From positions 3,906,001 to 3,970,000 of the forward strand of contig NC_013929.1 of assembly GCF_000091305.1 (NCBI RefSeq): a DNA stretch of 64,000 bases, read 5' to 3'. The position numbers and the translations under genes were made by a program. This DNA comes from Streptomyces scabiei 87.22. GTDB lineage: Bacteria; Actinomycetota; Actinomycetes; Streptomycetales; Streptomycetaceae. The notes beneath the pieces are model-generated. The model was not told the origin of the DNA. It did not search any database and saw only the letters and a list, made by a program, of their open reading frames with translations. This document shows, piece after piece, positions 56,989-64,000 of the stretch (position 1 is its first letter; each line of letters begins with the position of its first letter).

Positions 56989-59324
56989 CCAGCCCGCCCC
57001 CCGAGGTGGTTGCCGCCGGCACCGAAGCCACCGTCGCCTTCCTCGCCGAAGCCCAGAGCGACCCCGTCCGCCAGTGGTCGTCCAAGGTCGTCGTGGTCGG
57101 CGAAGGCCGTGTGGGAAAGACCTCCCTCCTCCGGGCTCTCCGCTGCGAATCCCACAACCCCAATGAGGACAGCACCCACGGCCTCACCGTCGGCACCCTG
57201 GACATGCCGCACCCGCGTCCCCCGTCCGGGGAGGACGTCACCATGCGGCTCAGCACCTGGGACTTCGGCGGCCAGGAGATCTATCACGCCACCCACCAGT
57301 TCTTCCTGACCGACCGTTCACTCTTCCTGCTGCTATGGGACGCGCAGATCGGCTGGGAAGGCAGCAAGCTGCACTACTGGCTCGACATGATCAAGGCGAG
57401 AGCACCGCAGGCCCCCGTGGTGCTGGTCGCCACGCACCTCGGTCCGCGGCCCCCAGACCTGCCTCTCGACGAGCTTCAGGAGACCTATCCGGGGCTGATC
57501 GTCGAGAGCCTCAGCGCGGACAGCGCGAGCGGAGTCGGTGTCGACCAGGTGCGGGAGGTCATCCAGCAGCAAGTGGCCCGGCTGCCCCTGATGGGCGTGA
57601 CCTGGCCCCGCGCCTGGCTTCGGGCCGCGGACACTGTACGGGCGGCCGAGGACAAGCACATCACGCCGGAGAAACTGAACGAGCTGCTCGCGACGGCCGG
57701 TGTACGCGAGCCCTCGCACCAGACCTCACTCATTGCAGCGCTGCACAGCCTCGGCGACCTCCTCTACTACCCGGACGACGAGGAGTTGTGCGACCTCGTC
57801 GTCCTGCGCCCCCAGTGGCTGACGACCTACATCAGCCGGGTGCTGGACTCCGAGGAGGTCCTCAACGAGGGAGGTCTGTTCCACCGCTCCCTCTGGGCCA
57901 CGCTCTGGAGGGACGTCGAGCGGTCTATGCGGCGTCACCTCAGCCGCATGATGGAGAACTTCGACCTCTCGTACCGCACCGAGGACCAGACCGCGAGCCT
58001 CGTCGTGGAACTGCTGCCGTGGAACCCGCCCCCGTACCAGGACGAGTGGAACTCCCCGGAGCGGCTCGCCCAGCGTGAACTACGCCTCAAGTATCGGCTG
58101 CACACGGTTCCCCCGGGGATCCCCACCTGGTTCATCGCCCGCGAACACCGCTTCTCCACCTCCGTTCGCTGGCGTTCCGGCGCCCTGGTGAAGCACCCCG
58201 ACGGAGTGCACGCCGCACTGGTGACGGTGGACCGGCACGCGAAGACGGCCGAGCTGCGCGTGCGTGGTTCGTATCCGCACGACTTCTTCGCCGTGATCAA
58301 GGACGGGTTCGAACAGACTCTGCAGCGCTACCCCGGCCTCGACGTCACCCGTTTCGTACCCTGCCCGCACCGCAACCCGGACGGCAGTGCATGCCGGCAT
58401 GAGTTCCGGCACGAGCAGCTGCGGGCCCGGGTCGCCCGCAACCCTCCGCTGGAAAGCATCGAGTGCCCCGAGCACTTGGAGGACATGAAGGTATCCGACC
58501 TGCTCCAGGGCATTGAGCGTCCGGCTCACGCCCGATCCGAGCAGATGACCCGCCAGGTCATGGAGAAGCTCGACCGGCTGGAGATCATCGGGCAACGGCG
58601 GCACGAGGAGGTACGTGGCGGGATCGAGCAGGCCCGGGCCGAGTTGTCCGCCATGGTGGCCGAACAGCAGCGGGGCTTTCTGGAACTGCGGCGCCGCGAG
58701 CAGAGCCAGCAGGAGTCGATCTGCCCGAGTGTGGTCTGGGTACGGCGCGTCTCACGCCGCGAGGCCGGGCACCGGCTGCGGCCCGGTGAGGTCTTCCAAC
58801 TGCACCTGTGCTGCGAAGCACCCGGCAAGTTCCACCTGCTGGACGGCGCCGAGCCGTACGAGGTGCCCGCGAACTCGGAGTTCACGAACGTCGTGCTGCC
58901 ATACGTGCATCAGACGCTCAAGGTGCTCAAGTACGTCGTGCCCGTCTTCGGCGCGGCTCTCGGTGCAGCGTCCGAGGACCTGAGCAAGGTGATGAAGGAC
59001 GACCTGGAGCTGATGAAAGCGCTGCTTGACGGCCTTCCCCCGGAAGCACGCAGGCAACTCGACGACCGGGAGTCACGCTCCATGTTCGTGGCGAAGGACC
59101 ACGCCGAGTATCGGCAGATGTACGCCCTGCTCAAGCGGCTCGACCCGGAGGAACGTTGGGCGGGCCTGAACAAGGTCACCACTCCGGAAGGGCCGACCTA
59201 TTGGCTGTGCCAGGAGCATGCAGGGTTCTATCGGCAGGGCGCACACGCCGTGGGCGCCGGTCCCGAACCGCAAGCGCTGCCCTCCCAGACGGGCGGCACT
59301 CGCACCCTGCCCCAGGGGACGTGA
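56065..59324 (+). CDS. LRR-Roc-COR (Roco) protein, two frames joined by a -1 shift
   Basis: If read with a -1 shift at 56904-56910 it gives 1086 residues. Residues about 20-305 are thirteen 23-residue leucine-rich repeats (LxxLxLxxNxLxxLPxxLGxLxx). A Roc GTPase follows, with P-loop VVGEGRVGKTSLL (57099-57125) and G3 WDFGGQEIYHATHQFFLT; the G4 position reads VATHLG, where related Roco proteins have THxD. Then comes a COR-like region with a putative zinc cluster (CPHRNPDGSACRHEF and ECPEH), a coiled coil (EQMTRQVMEKLDRLEIIGQRRHEEV...LELRRREQSQQE) and a C-terminal domain of about 190 residues with a hydrophobic stretch (YVVPVFGAALGAA). Roco proteins are GTP-regulated signalling scaffolds. The second frame alone is open from 56796. 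Neighbours give no partner. Confidence 0.8.
56290..56841 (+). repeat. 276-bp direct duplication inside the LRR coding region
   Basis: Positions 56290-56565 and 56566-56841 match at an offset of exactly 276 bp, or four 69-bp repeats. Long identical stretches are seen, such as the 44 bases beginning CTCACCGAGCTGCCCCCCAC at 56434 and 56710, and CCAGAGTCCATCGG at 56308 and 56584. Confidence 0.8.
56904..56910 (+). other. Slippery heptamer at the Roco frame junction
   Basis: G_GGG_GGA in the zero frame, a canonical X_XXY_YYZ form. A -1 slip here continues as GG-NLLVELPKSL, which completes the twelfth leucine-rich repeat exactly. A small hairpin can form about 16 nt downstream (GCCCA/TGGGC at 56927-56942). 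Confidence 0.6.
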
Positions 59325-59341
59325 GGCCGGGCGCAGGAAAG

Positions 59342-60922
59342 TCAGAACGCGTCACCGGGGACGTGGGTGCCCCAGACCTCCCGCAGCGCGTCGCACACCT
59401 CGCCCACGGTGGCGCGGGCCTTGAGGGCCGCCCGCATCGGGTAGAGGACGTTGTCCTCTCCCTCGGCGGCCTTCTTCAGGGCGGCGAGCGCGGCGTCGAC
59501 GGCCGCGCGGTCCCGCTCGGCACGCAGCCTCGCCAGCCGCTCCGCCTGCTGGACCTCGATGACCGGGTCCACCCGCAGCGGCTCGTAGGGCTCCTCCGCG
59601 TCGAGCCGGAACCGGTTGACGCCGACCACGACCCGTTCGCCGGAGTCGGTCTCCTGGGCGATCCGGTAGGCGGAGCGTTCGATCTCGCCCTTCTGGAAGC
59701 CCTGCTCGATGGCGGCGACCGCGCCGCCCAGCTCCTCGACCTTCCGCATCAGCTCGACGGCGGCCGCCTCCACGTCGTCGGTCATCCGCTCCATGACGTA
59801 CGAGCCGGCGAAGGGGTCCACCGTCGCCGTCACGTCCGTCTCGTGGGCCAGCACCTGCTGCGTCCGCAGCGCGAGGCGCGCGCTCTTGTCGGTCGGCAGG
59901 GCGATGGCCTCGTCGAAGGAGTTGGTGTGCAGGGACTGGGTGCCGCCCAGCACGGCCGCGAGGCCCTGGACGGCCACCCGGACGAGGTTCACCTCGGGCT
60001 GCTGGGCGGTCAGCTGCACCCCGGCCGTCTGGGTGTGGAAGCGGAGCATCAGCGACTTCGGGTTCCGCGCGCCGAACTCCTCGCGCATCACCCGGGCCCA
60101 GATCCTGCGCGCCGCACGGAATTTGGCGACCTCCTCCAGGATCGTCGTGCGGGCGACGAAGAAGAACGAGAGGCGGGGGGCGAAGTCGTCGACGTCCATC
60201 CCCGCCGCGACCGCCGTGCGCACGTACGCGACGGCGTCGGCCAGGGTGAACGCGATCTCCTGCACGGGGGAGGCGCCCGCCTCGGCCATGTGGTAGCCGG
60301 AGATCGAGATGGTGTTCCACTGCGGGATCTCGGCCCTGCAGTACCGGAAGGTGTCCGCGATCAGCCGCAGGGAGGGCCCGGGCGGGAAGATGTACGTCCC
60401 GCGCGCGATGTACTCCTTCAGCACGTCGTTCTGGATCGTGCCCGTGAGCCGCTCGGCCGGGACCCCCTGCTCCTCGCCGACCAGCTGGTACATCAGCAGC
60501 AACAGGGCGGCGGGCGCGTTGATCGTCATCGACGTCGAGACCTCGTCCAGCGGAATGCCGTCGAACAGCACCCGCATGTCCTCGACCGAGTCGATCGCCA
60601 CGCCGACCTTGCCGACCTCGCCGTGCGCGATCGGGGCGTCGGAGTCGTGGCCCATCTGGGTGGGCAGGTCGAAGGCGACCGACAGGCCCGTGGTGCCGTG
60701 GGCGATCAGCTGCCGGTAGCGGGCGTTGGACTCCACGGCCGTGCCGAAACCGGCGTACTGGCGCATGGTCCAGGGACGGCCGGTGTACATCGACGGGTAC
60801 ACGCCCCGCGTGAAGGGGTAGCCGCCCGGTTCACCGAGACGGTCCGCCGGATCCCAGTCCCGCAGCGCCTCGGGCCCGTACACCGGCTCGATGGGCAGTC
60901 CGGACTCCGACTCGCGCGCCAT
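59342..60922 (-). CDS. Acyl-CoA mutase large (catalytic) subunit, methylmalonyl-CoA mutase-like
   Basis: 526 residues. It holds only the substrate-binding TIM barrel of B12-dependent acyl-CoA mutases (RGVYPSMYTGRPWTMRQYAGFGTAVESNARYRQLI, GTIQNDVLKEYIARGTYIFPPGPS, SISISGYHMAEAGASPVQEIAFTLAD, GGTQSLHTNSFDEAIALPTDKSARLALRTQQVLAHETD). The cobalamin-binding domain is absent, so a separate small subunit is needed. The Tyr of RQYAGF and the Arg of YIARGTY match Tyr89 and Arg207 of methylmalonyl-CoA mutase, by my alignment, and not the Phe/Gln of isobutyryl-CoA mutase, so a dicarboxylic acyl-CoA is likely. GGAGG lies 7 nt before the ATG. It is convergent with the Roco gene, 17 bp apart. Confidence 0.9.
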   Translation of the reverse strand: MARESESGLPIEPVYGPEALRDWDPADRLGEPGGYPFTRGVYPSMYTGRPWTMRQYAGFGTAVESNARYRQLIAHGTTGLSVAFDLPTQMGHDSDAPIAHGEVGKVGVAIDSVEDMRVLFDGIPLDEVSTSMTINAPAALLLLMYQLVGEEQGVPAERLTGTIQNDVLKEYIARGTYIFPPGPSLRLIADTFRYCRAEIPQWNTISISGYHMAEAGASPVQEIAFTLADAVAYVRTAVAAGMDVDDFAPRLSFFFVARTTILEEVAKFRAARRIWARVMREEFGARNPKSLMLRFHTQTAGVQLTAQQPEVNLVRVAVQGLAAVLGGTQSLHTNSFDEAIALPTDKSARLALRTQQVLAHETDVTATVDPFAGSYVMERMTDDVEAAAVELMRKVEELGGAVAAIEQGFQKGEIERSAYRIAQETDSGERVVVGVNRFRLDAEEPYEPLRVDPVIEVQQAERLARLRAERDRAAVDAALAALKKAAEGEDNVLYPMRAALKARATVGEVCDALREVWGTHVPGDAF

Positions 60923-61136
60923 GGTGTGCCTCCGTCTTGTCGCCGGTTCGGACCCTCGCCCGTTACTCGCCTGGGCTGATCCCCGGCGGGCACAGCGGCG
61001 CGTCAGCACGCGGTGGAGTGCGCCCGGCTGGGACCTTGCTCACCACCATGCCCTTTTGTTCGCGGCGGGTCACGTCCGGGAAACCTGTCCGGGAGAGTGA
61101 CCGGACGCGGCCGATCATGAGACGACGGGGGCCTCG

Positions 61137-62072
61137 ATGCGTACCAAGGACATGCGGAGATCGATGGCCGCGCTCGCGGCACTCGCCCTGGCCGGCGCCT
61201 GCACGGCCACGGGGATCGAGGTGCACGGCGACCAGCGCGGGCCCGTACGCGTCGACGTGACGGGCACACCGAGCGGCACCCCGAGGCAGGGCTCCGGCGA
61301 GACGGCCACCGCGGGCGGCGGCACGGTCGACGGGGACGGCGGCGGTGACCGTGACGCCGACGGTGGCACCGACGACAAGGGGGGACGGGGACAGACCCCG
61401 CCGCCGAGGGCGTCCCCCTCCCCCACCCCGACCGTCGCCCCCACGGTGCTCTGGGCCCAGGGCGACGAGGGACTGGACGTACGGGAGTTGCAGGCACGGC
61501 TGCGGCAGATCGCGTGGCTCTTCACCGGGCCCACGGGGACGTACGACGACCTGACCGTCCAGGCCGTCAGCGGTTTCCAGGGCAAGCGCGGACTGCCCCG
61601 GACCGGAAAGACGGACAGCGTCACCTGGGCCCGGCTGCTGAGCATGACCCGGGAGCCCGGCAAGTGGGACCTGTACGCGTACGGCGGACAGCCGGCCGCG
61701 TCGCCCGACCCGCGCTGTCTGACCGGGCGGGCGCTGTGCATCAGCAAGACGAGCCGCACGTTGCGCTGGATGGTGGACGGCCGGACCCTGACGACGGTCG
61801 AGGTCCGCTTCGGCTCGGCGTACACACCGACCCGCGAGGGCCTCTTCCACGTCTACTTCAAGTCCCGTGACCACTGGTCGACCCTGTACGACACCCCGAT
61901 GCCCTACGCGATGTTCTTCAGCGGCGGCCAGGCGGTCCACTACTCCGCCGACTTCGCGGCCCGCGGCTACTACGGGGCCTCGCACGGCTGCGTCAACGTC
62001 CGGGACAAGGCGGCGATCGCTCAGCTGTTCGCGCAGGTCAGAAACGGCGACAAGGTCGTCGTGTACTGGTGA
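61137..62072 (+). CDS. L,D-transpeptidase (YkuD) lipoprotein with peptidoglycan-binding domain
   Basis: 311 residues. The N-terminal signal has a probable lipobox (ALALAGAC, Cys at about residue 22). A Gly/Asp/Thr-rich low-complexity linker lies at 40-95, then a PG_binding_1 domain (GDEGLDVRELQARLRQIAWLFTGPTGTYDDLTVQAVSGFQGKRGL) and a C-terminal YkuD domain (RFGSAYTPTREGLFHVYFKSRDHW, HYSADFAARGYYGASHGCVNVRD) with the catalytic Cys in SHGCVNV. It makes 3-3 cross-links in the cell wall. ATG at 61137, with an in-frame ATG at 61152 as an alternative. Confidence 0.92.
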   Translation: MRTKDMRRSMAALAALALAGACTATGIEVHGDQRGPVRVDVTGTPSGTPRQGSGETATAGGGTVDGDGGGDRDADGGTDDKGGRGQTPPPRASPSPTPTVAPTVLWAQGDEGLDVRELQARLRQIAWLFTGPTGTYDDLTVQAVSGFQGKRGLPRTGKTDSVTWARLLSMTREPGKWDLYAYGGQPAASPDPRCLTGRALCISKTSRTLRWMVDGRTLTTVEVRFGSAYTPTREGLFHVYFKSRDHWSTLYDTPMPYAMFFSGGQAVHYSADFAARGYYGASHGCVNVRDKAAIAQLFAQVRNGDKVVVYW

Positions 62073-62174
62073 CGGCAGCCACTGGAGTGACGTGCGTCAC
62101 AGGACGCATAGCGGGAGGGTGTCCCACGCGTCAGGAGAAGTACGGGGGAACACGGGGAATCACGGGGGTAATGA

Positions 62175-62213
62175 GGCGCGGGCGGGACCGGGGGAACGTG
62201 TCCCGCCCGCGCC
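62175..62213. terminator. Hairpin between the transpeptidase and the GK-rich protein gene
   Basis: A perfect 14-bp stem, GGCGCGGGCGGGAC with GTCCCGCCCGCGCC, with an 11-nt loop. It can serve the convergent genes on both sides. Confidence 0.8.
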
Positions 62214-62356
62214 GAGGTGCACGAGCCGTAGGTACGGGGGGAACCCCGGCTCTGTGCGACGGCCGATGACCAGTCGGCTCACTCATTACTGCGCCGGGGC
62301 GGCCAAAAGTGTTACCCGTTCCGCGAAAGAATTCGTGGCGGATATGAAACCGCAGG

Positions 62357-63643
62357 TCAGGAAGGGTGTGTGCGGGTCGCCCGGGTGAGGGCGGGGGCCA
62401 CTGCGAAGCCGATCGGGGTCACCGCCGCGAACTGACCGCGGTGGCTGCCACCGCCGCCGCCGCCCTTGCCGCCGTTGCCGCCCTTGTTTCCCTTGCCGCC
62501 CTTGTTTCCCTTGCCGCCCTGGTGGCCCTTGTTGCCGCCACCCTTGCCGTTCCCGTTCCCGTGCCGGCCCTTGCCGTTGCCGTTCCCGTGACGGTGGCCG
62601 TTGCCCTTGCCGTGGTGCGAGTCGTCGTCATCGTCGGAGCCGTTGCCGGTCCGCGCGGCCTTGTCACCGCCACCCGTCCCGCCCCCGCCGTCCGACGTGC
62701 CGGTCCCGGTGCCCCCGCCCGCCCCCGTGCCGCCCCACCGCTTCGCCTTGCCGGACCCGGGGTTGCCCGTGCCGCCGGCCAGGACGCCTTCGCAGTACCG
62801 CTTCAGCTGCCCCTTGCCCCTGGCGCCCGCCGCGTCCTCCAGACCGCGCCGGCGGTCGGCGTCCAGCTCCTTGCCGTCGCGGACGTCTCGGCACGCGGAG
62901 AGCAGGTTCTTCCGCCACTGCCGGGTGGAATCGTCGCCCTGCCCGCCGGCACCGGACCCCTTGTCCTCGTCGGTGCCGCCGGTTCCGTCGCCGGAGGGGG
63001 CGCCGCCCTTCGAAGTGGCGTCCGGGGACGGGTCGGGCGTCGCCCCGCCCCACGCCCCGCGCCTGTCGTCGCCCTTGCCGGTGTTCGGCGACGGTGTCAT
63101 CGGCCCCCGGTCGGGCGAACCGCCGGCGGAGACGGTGGCGGAGGGTTCCGGTTCCTCGACGTGGAAGCCGCTCAGCGCGCCGCCGGCCACCACCGTGACC
63201 CCGCCGAGCATCCCCGCCGCCACCGCCGCGACCAGCCCGAACCGCACGGGGCGGCCCCAGCGGCCCCGACGGCCGCCGGGTCCGGCAGGCGTCCGCAGGG
63301 GGCGGCCGAGGTGGACGAGCCCCGCGTCGGCCGCGGGTGAGGCGGTGGTGTGCGGGCGGCTGCCACGACCGTGCTCCGCGGCCCCGCCGCCGTCACCGGA
63401 GTGGGCCGCCGAGCCGGAACGGGCGGTCCGGACGGTCCGGAAGGCGGCCAACGCGGCTTCCTCGCCCGGGAGTTCGGGATCCCGCGCGGGCTCGGGCGCG
63501 GCCTCGGCGGCCAGGGCTCCGAGCGCCTCGGCGAGCCGGTCGGCACGAGCACGGACGTAGGGGTCGACGGCTTCGAGCGGCTCCCCGCTCAGCAGCCGCT
63601 CCGCGGCGTCGCGGTTCAGCCACCTGTACTGCTCGTCGGCCAT
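62357..63643 (-). CDS. Membrane-anchored protein with Gly/Lys-rich tail, partner of an ECF-like sigma gene
   Basis: 428 residues. The cytosolic N-terminus (residues 1-130: MADEQYRWLNRDAAERLLSGEPLEAVDPYVRARADRLAEALGAL) has no zinc anti-sigma HxxxCxxC motif. One transmembrane helix follows (VRFGLVAAVAAGMLGGVTVVAGGAL, about 135-160). The outer part has one Cys pair (LLSACRDVRDG and KRYCEGVLAG) and then a low-complexity region very rich in Gly, Lys, Asn and His (NKGHQGGKGNKGGKGNKGGN). The ATG overlaps the sigma stop by one base (TGATG) and has GAAGGA upstream, so the two are coupled. A regulatory role for the sigma factor is plausible but unproved. Confidence 0.78.
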   Translation of the reverse strand: MADEQYRWLNRDAAERLLSGEPLEAVDPYVRARADRLAEALGALAAEAAPEPARDPELPGEEAALAAFRTVRTARSGSAAHSGDGGGAAEHGRGSRPHTTASPAADAGLVHLGRPLRTPAGPGGRRGRWGRPVRFGLVAAVAAGMLGGVTVVAGGALSGFHVEEPEPSATVSAGGSPDRGPMTPSPNTGKGDDRRGAWGGATPDPSPDATSKGGAPSGDGTGGTDEDKGSGAGGQGDDSTRQWRKNLLSACRDVRDGKELDADRRRGLEDAAGARGKGQLKRYCEGVLAGGTGNPGSGKAKRWGGTGAGGGTGTGTSDGGGGTGGGDKAARTGNGSDDDDDSHHGKGNGHRHGNGNGKGRHGNGNGKGGGNKGHQGGKGNKGGKGNKGGNGGKGGGGGGSHRGQFAAVTPIGFAVAPALTRATRTHPS

Positions 63644-64000
63644 CACACATCCTTCTGCGTCCGCGAACGCGTATGCGTCACACCGGCGGACGTGGCCGCG
63701 CGCACACGCGCGGCTCTCGGTCGGGGCACGGCGTCCAGCGGGTCACCGGATTCCGGGTCGGTCTCCGAAGCCGTCTCCGGATTCTCCCCGATCAGTTCGG
63801 CGAGCCGTTTCAGCCCCCGGTGCGCGGCCGTCCGTACGGCGCCCGCGCGCTTGCCCAGGGTCTCCGCGGCGGTCTTCGCGTCGAGGCCGACCACCACGCG
63901 CAGGACCACCGCCTCCGCCTGGTCCTGGGGCAGCTGGGCGATCAGCGAGAGCGTACGACCGGTCGCCAGGGCCTCCATCGCCTCGCCGGCCGTGTCGGAC
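63643..64000 (-). CDS. ECF-like sigma factor, C-terminal part
   Basis: The gene runs out of the window, with the frame open to base 64000. The visible 119 residues hold sigma region 4: LSLIAQLPQDQAEAVVLRVVVGLDAKTAAETLGKRAGAVRTAAHRGLKRLAELI, a typical ECF helix-turn-helix, followed by an Arg/Pro-rich disordered tail. It is translationally coupled to the GK-rich membrane protein. Confidence 0.88.
   Translation of the reverse strand, partial: SDTAGEAMEALATGRTLSLIAQLPQDQAEAVVLRVVVGLDAKTAAETLGKRAGAVRTAAHRGLKRLAELIGENPETASETDPESGDPLDAVPRPRAARVRAATSAGVTHTRSRTQKDV

Noticed and set aside
54096..59324. Prophage or integrative element covering the IS to Roco segment
   Set aside because: No integrase, tRNA attachment site, direct repeats or phage structural genes were seen; only one IS630-type element is present.
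62419..62700. Collagen-like or PE_PGRS-type surface protein call for the Gly-rich tail
   Set aside because: The repeats are GK/GN/GH-type without Gly-X-Y periodicity or a PE domain, so only a low-complexity description is justified.
1..64000. CRISPR arrays, tRNA or rRNA genes
   Set aside because: No regularly spaced short repeats and no cloverleaf or rRNA-like segment noticed on either strand. This was reading by eye, and a tRNAscan or Rfam run would settle it.

Overview
The window is about 72% GC by eye. It is organised in compact operons with many GTG starts and 4-nt ATGA/GTGA stop-start overlaps, and it carries afsQ1/afsQ2/sigQ next to accA2, a Kdn/sialic-acid-type wall-polymer locus and a methylmalonyl-CoA-mutase-type gene. 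This is a Streptomyces chromosome. From memory, the gene order matches the conserved core of S. coelicolor around accA2-afsQ-add-deoA-mutase. About 55 protein genes are called. I see no rRNA, tRNA or CRISPR array.

Layout. Positions 1-3.9 kb: end of maf, a membrane protein, the biotinylated acyl-CoA carboxylase subunit accA2 and a TetR regulator. 4-18 kb: a DeoR regulator, an Lpd-like flavoprotein, a nucleoside/deoxyribose catabolism block (purine nucleoside phosphorylase, phosphosugar mutase, deoC, two aldehyde dehydrogenase genes, uridine kinase) and two PH-domain membrane proteins. 18-23.4 kb: the sigQ / afsQ1-afsQ2-lipoprotein signalling locus, VanZ and PspC. 23.5-38.5 kb: a second nucleoside block (add, deoA, cdd, a two-permease ABC importer and two BMP lipoproteins), interleaved with a hydrolase-like gene, a LysR/MFS pair, an ECF-type sigma factor and a STAS protein. 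38.7-42 kb: an M20 peptidase-like gene and LtrA. 42-51.7 kb: two divergent operons for a nonulosonic-acid (Kdn/sialic-type) wall glycopolymer. 51.8-59.3 kb looks like an accessory segment: a TetR-type repressor with a flavin monooxygenase, an intact IS630-type element, a LysE exporter and a large LRR-Roc-COR (Roco) gene. 59.3-64 kb: an acyl-CoA mutase large subunit, a YkuD L,D-transpeptidase, and an ECF-like sigma gene with a membrane-anchored partner.

How the genes work together. The BMP lipoproteins and ABC importer bring in nucleosides. Add, Cdd, DeoA and the purine phosphorylase release bases and (deoxy)ribose-1-phosphate. The phosphomutase and DeoC carry deoxyribose to glyceraldehyde-3-phosphate and acetaldehyde, and the neighbouring aldehyde dehydrogenase can oxidise the acetaldehyde. 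A 12-bp palindrome, CTACGCGCGTAG, sits in the promoters of four of these units, and a 10/12 variant sits before both BMP genes, so the scattered genes look like one regulon.

Most notable observations: (1) the palindrome-defined nucleoside regulon; (2) a Roco gene whose LRR and GTPase halves are in different frames, joined exactly at the heptamer G_GGG_GGA, where a -1 shift restores a perfect leucine-rich repeat; (3) an IS630-type insertion into a CTAG shared by two convergent stop codons, which leaves both genes intact; (4) a two-gene version of an ALDH16-like enzyme; (5) a TetR/monooxygenase pair with two identical operators.
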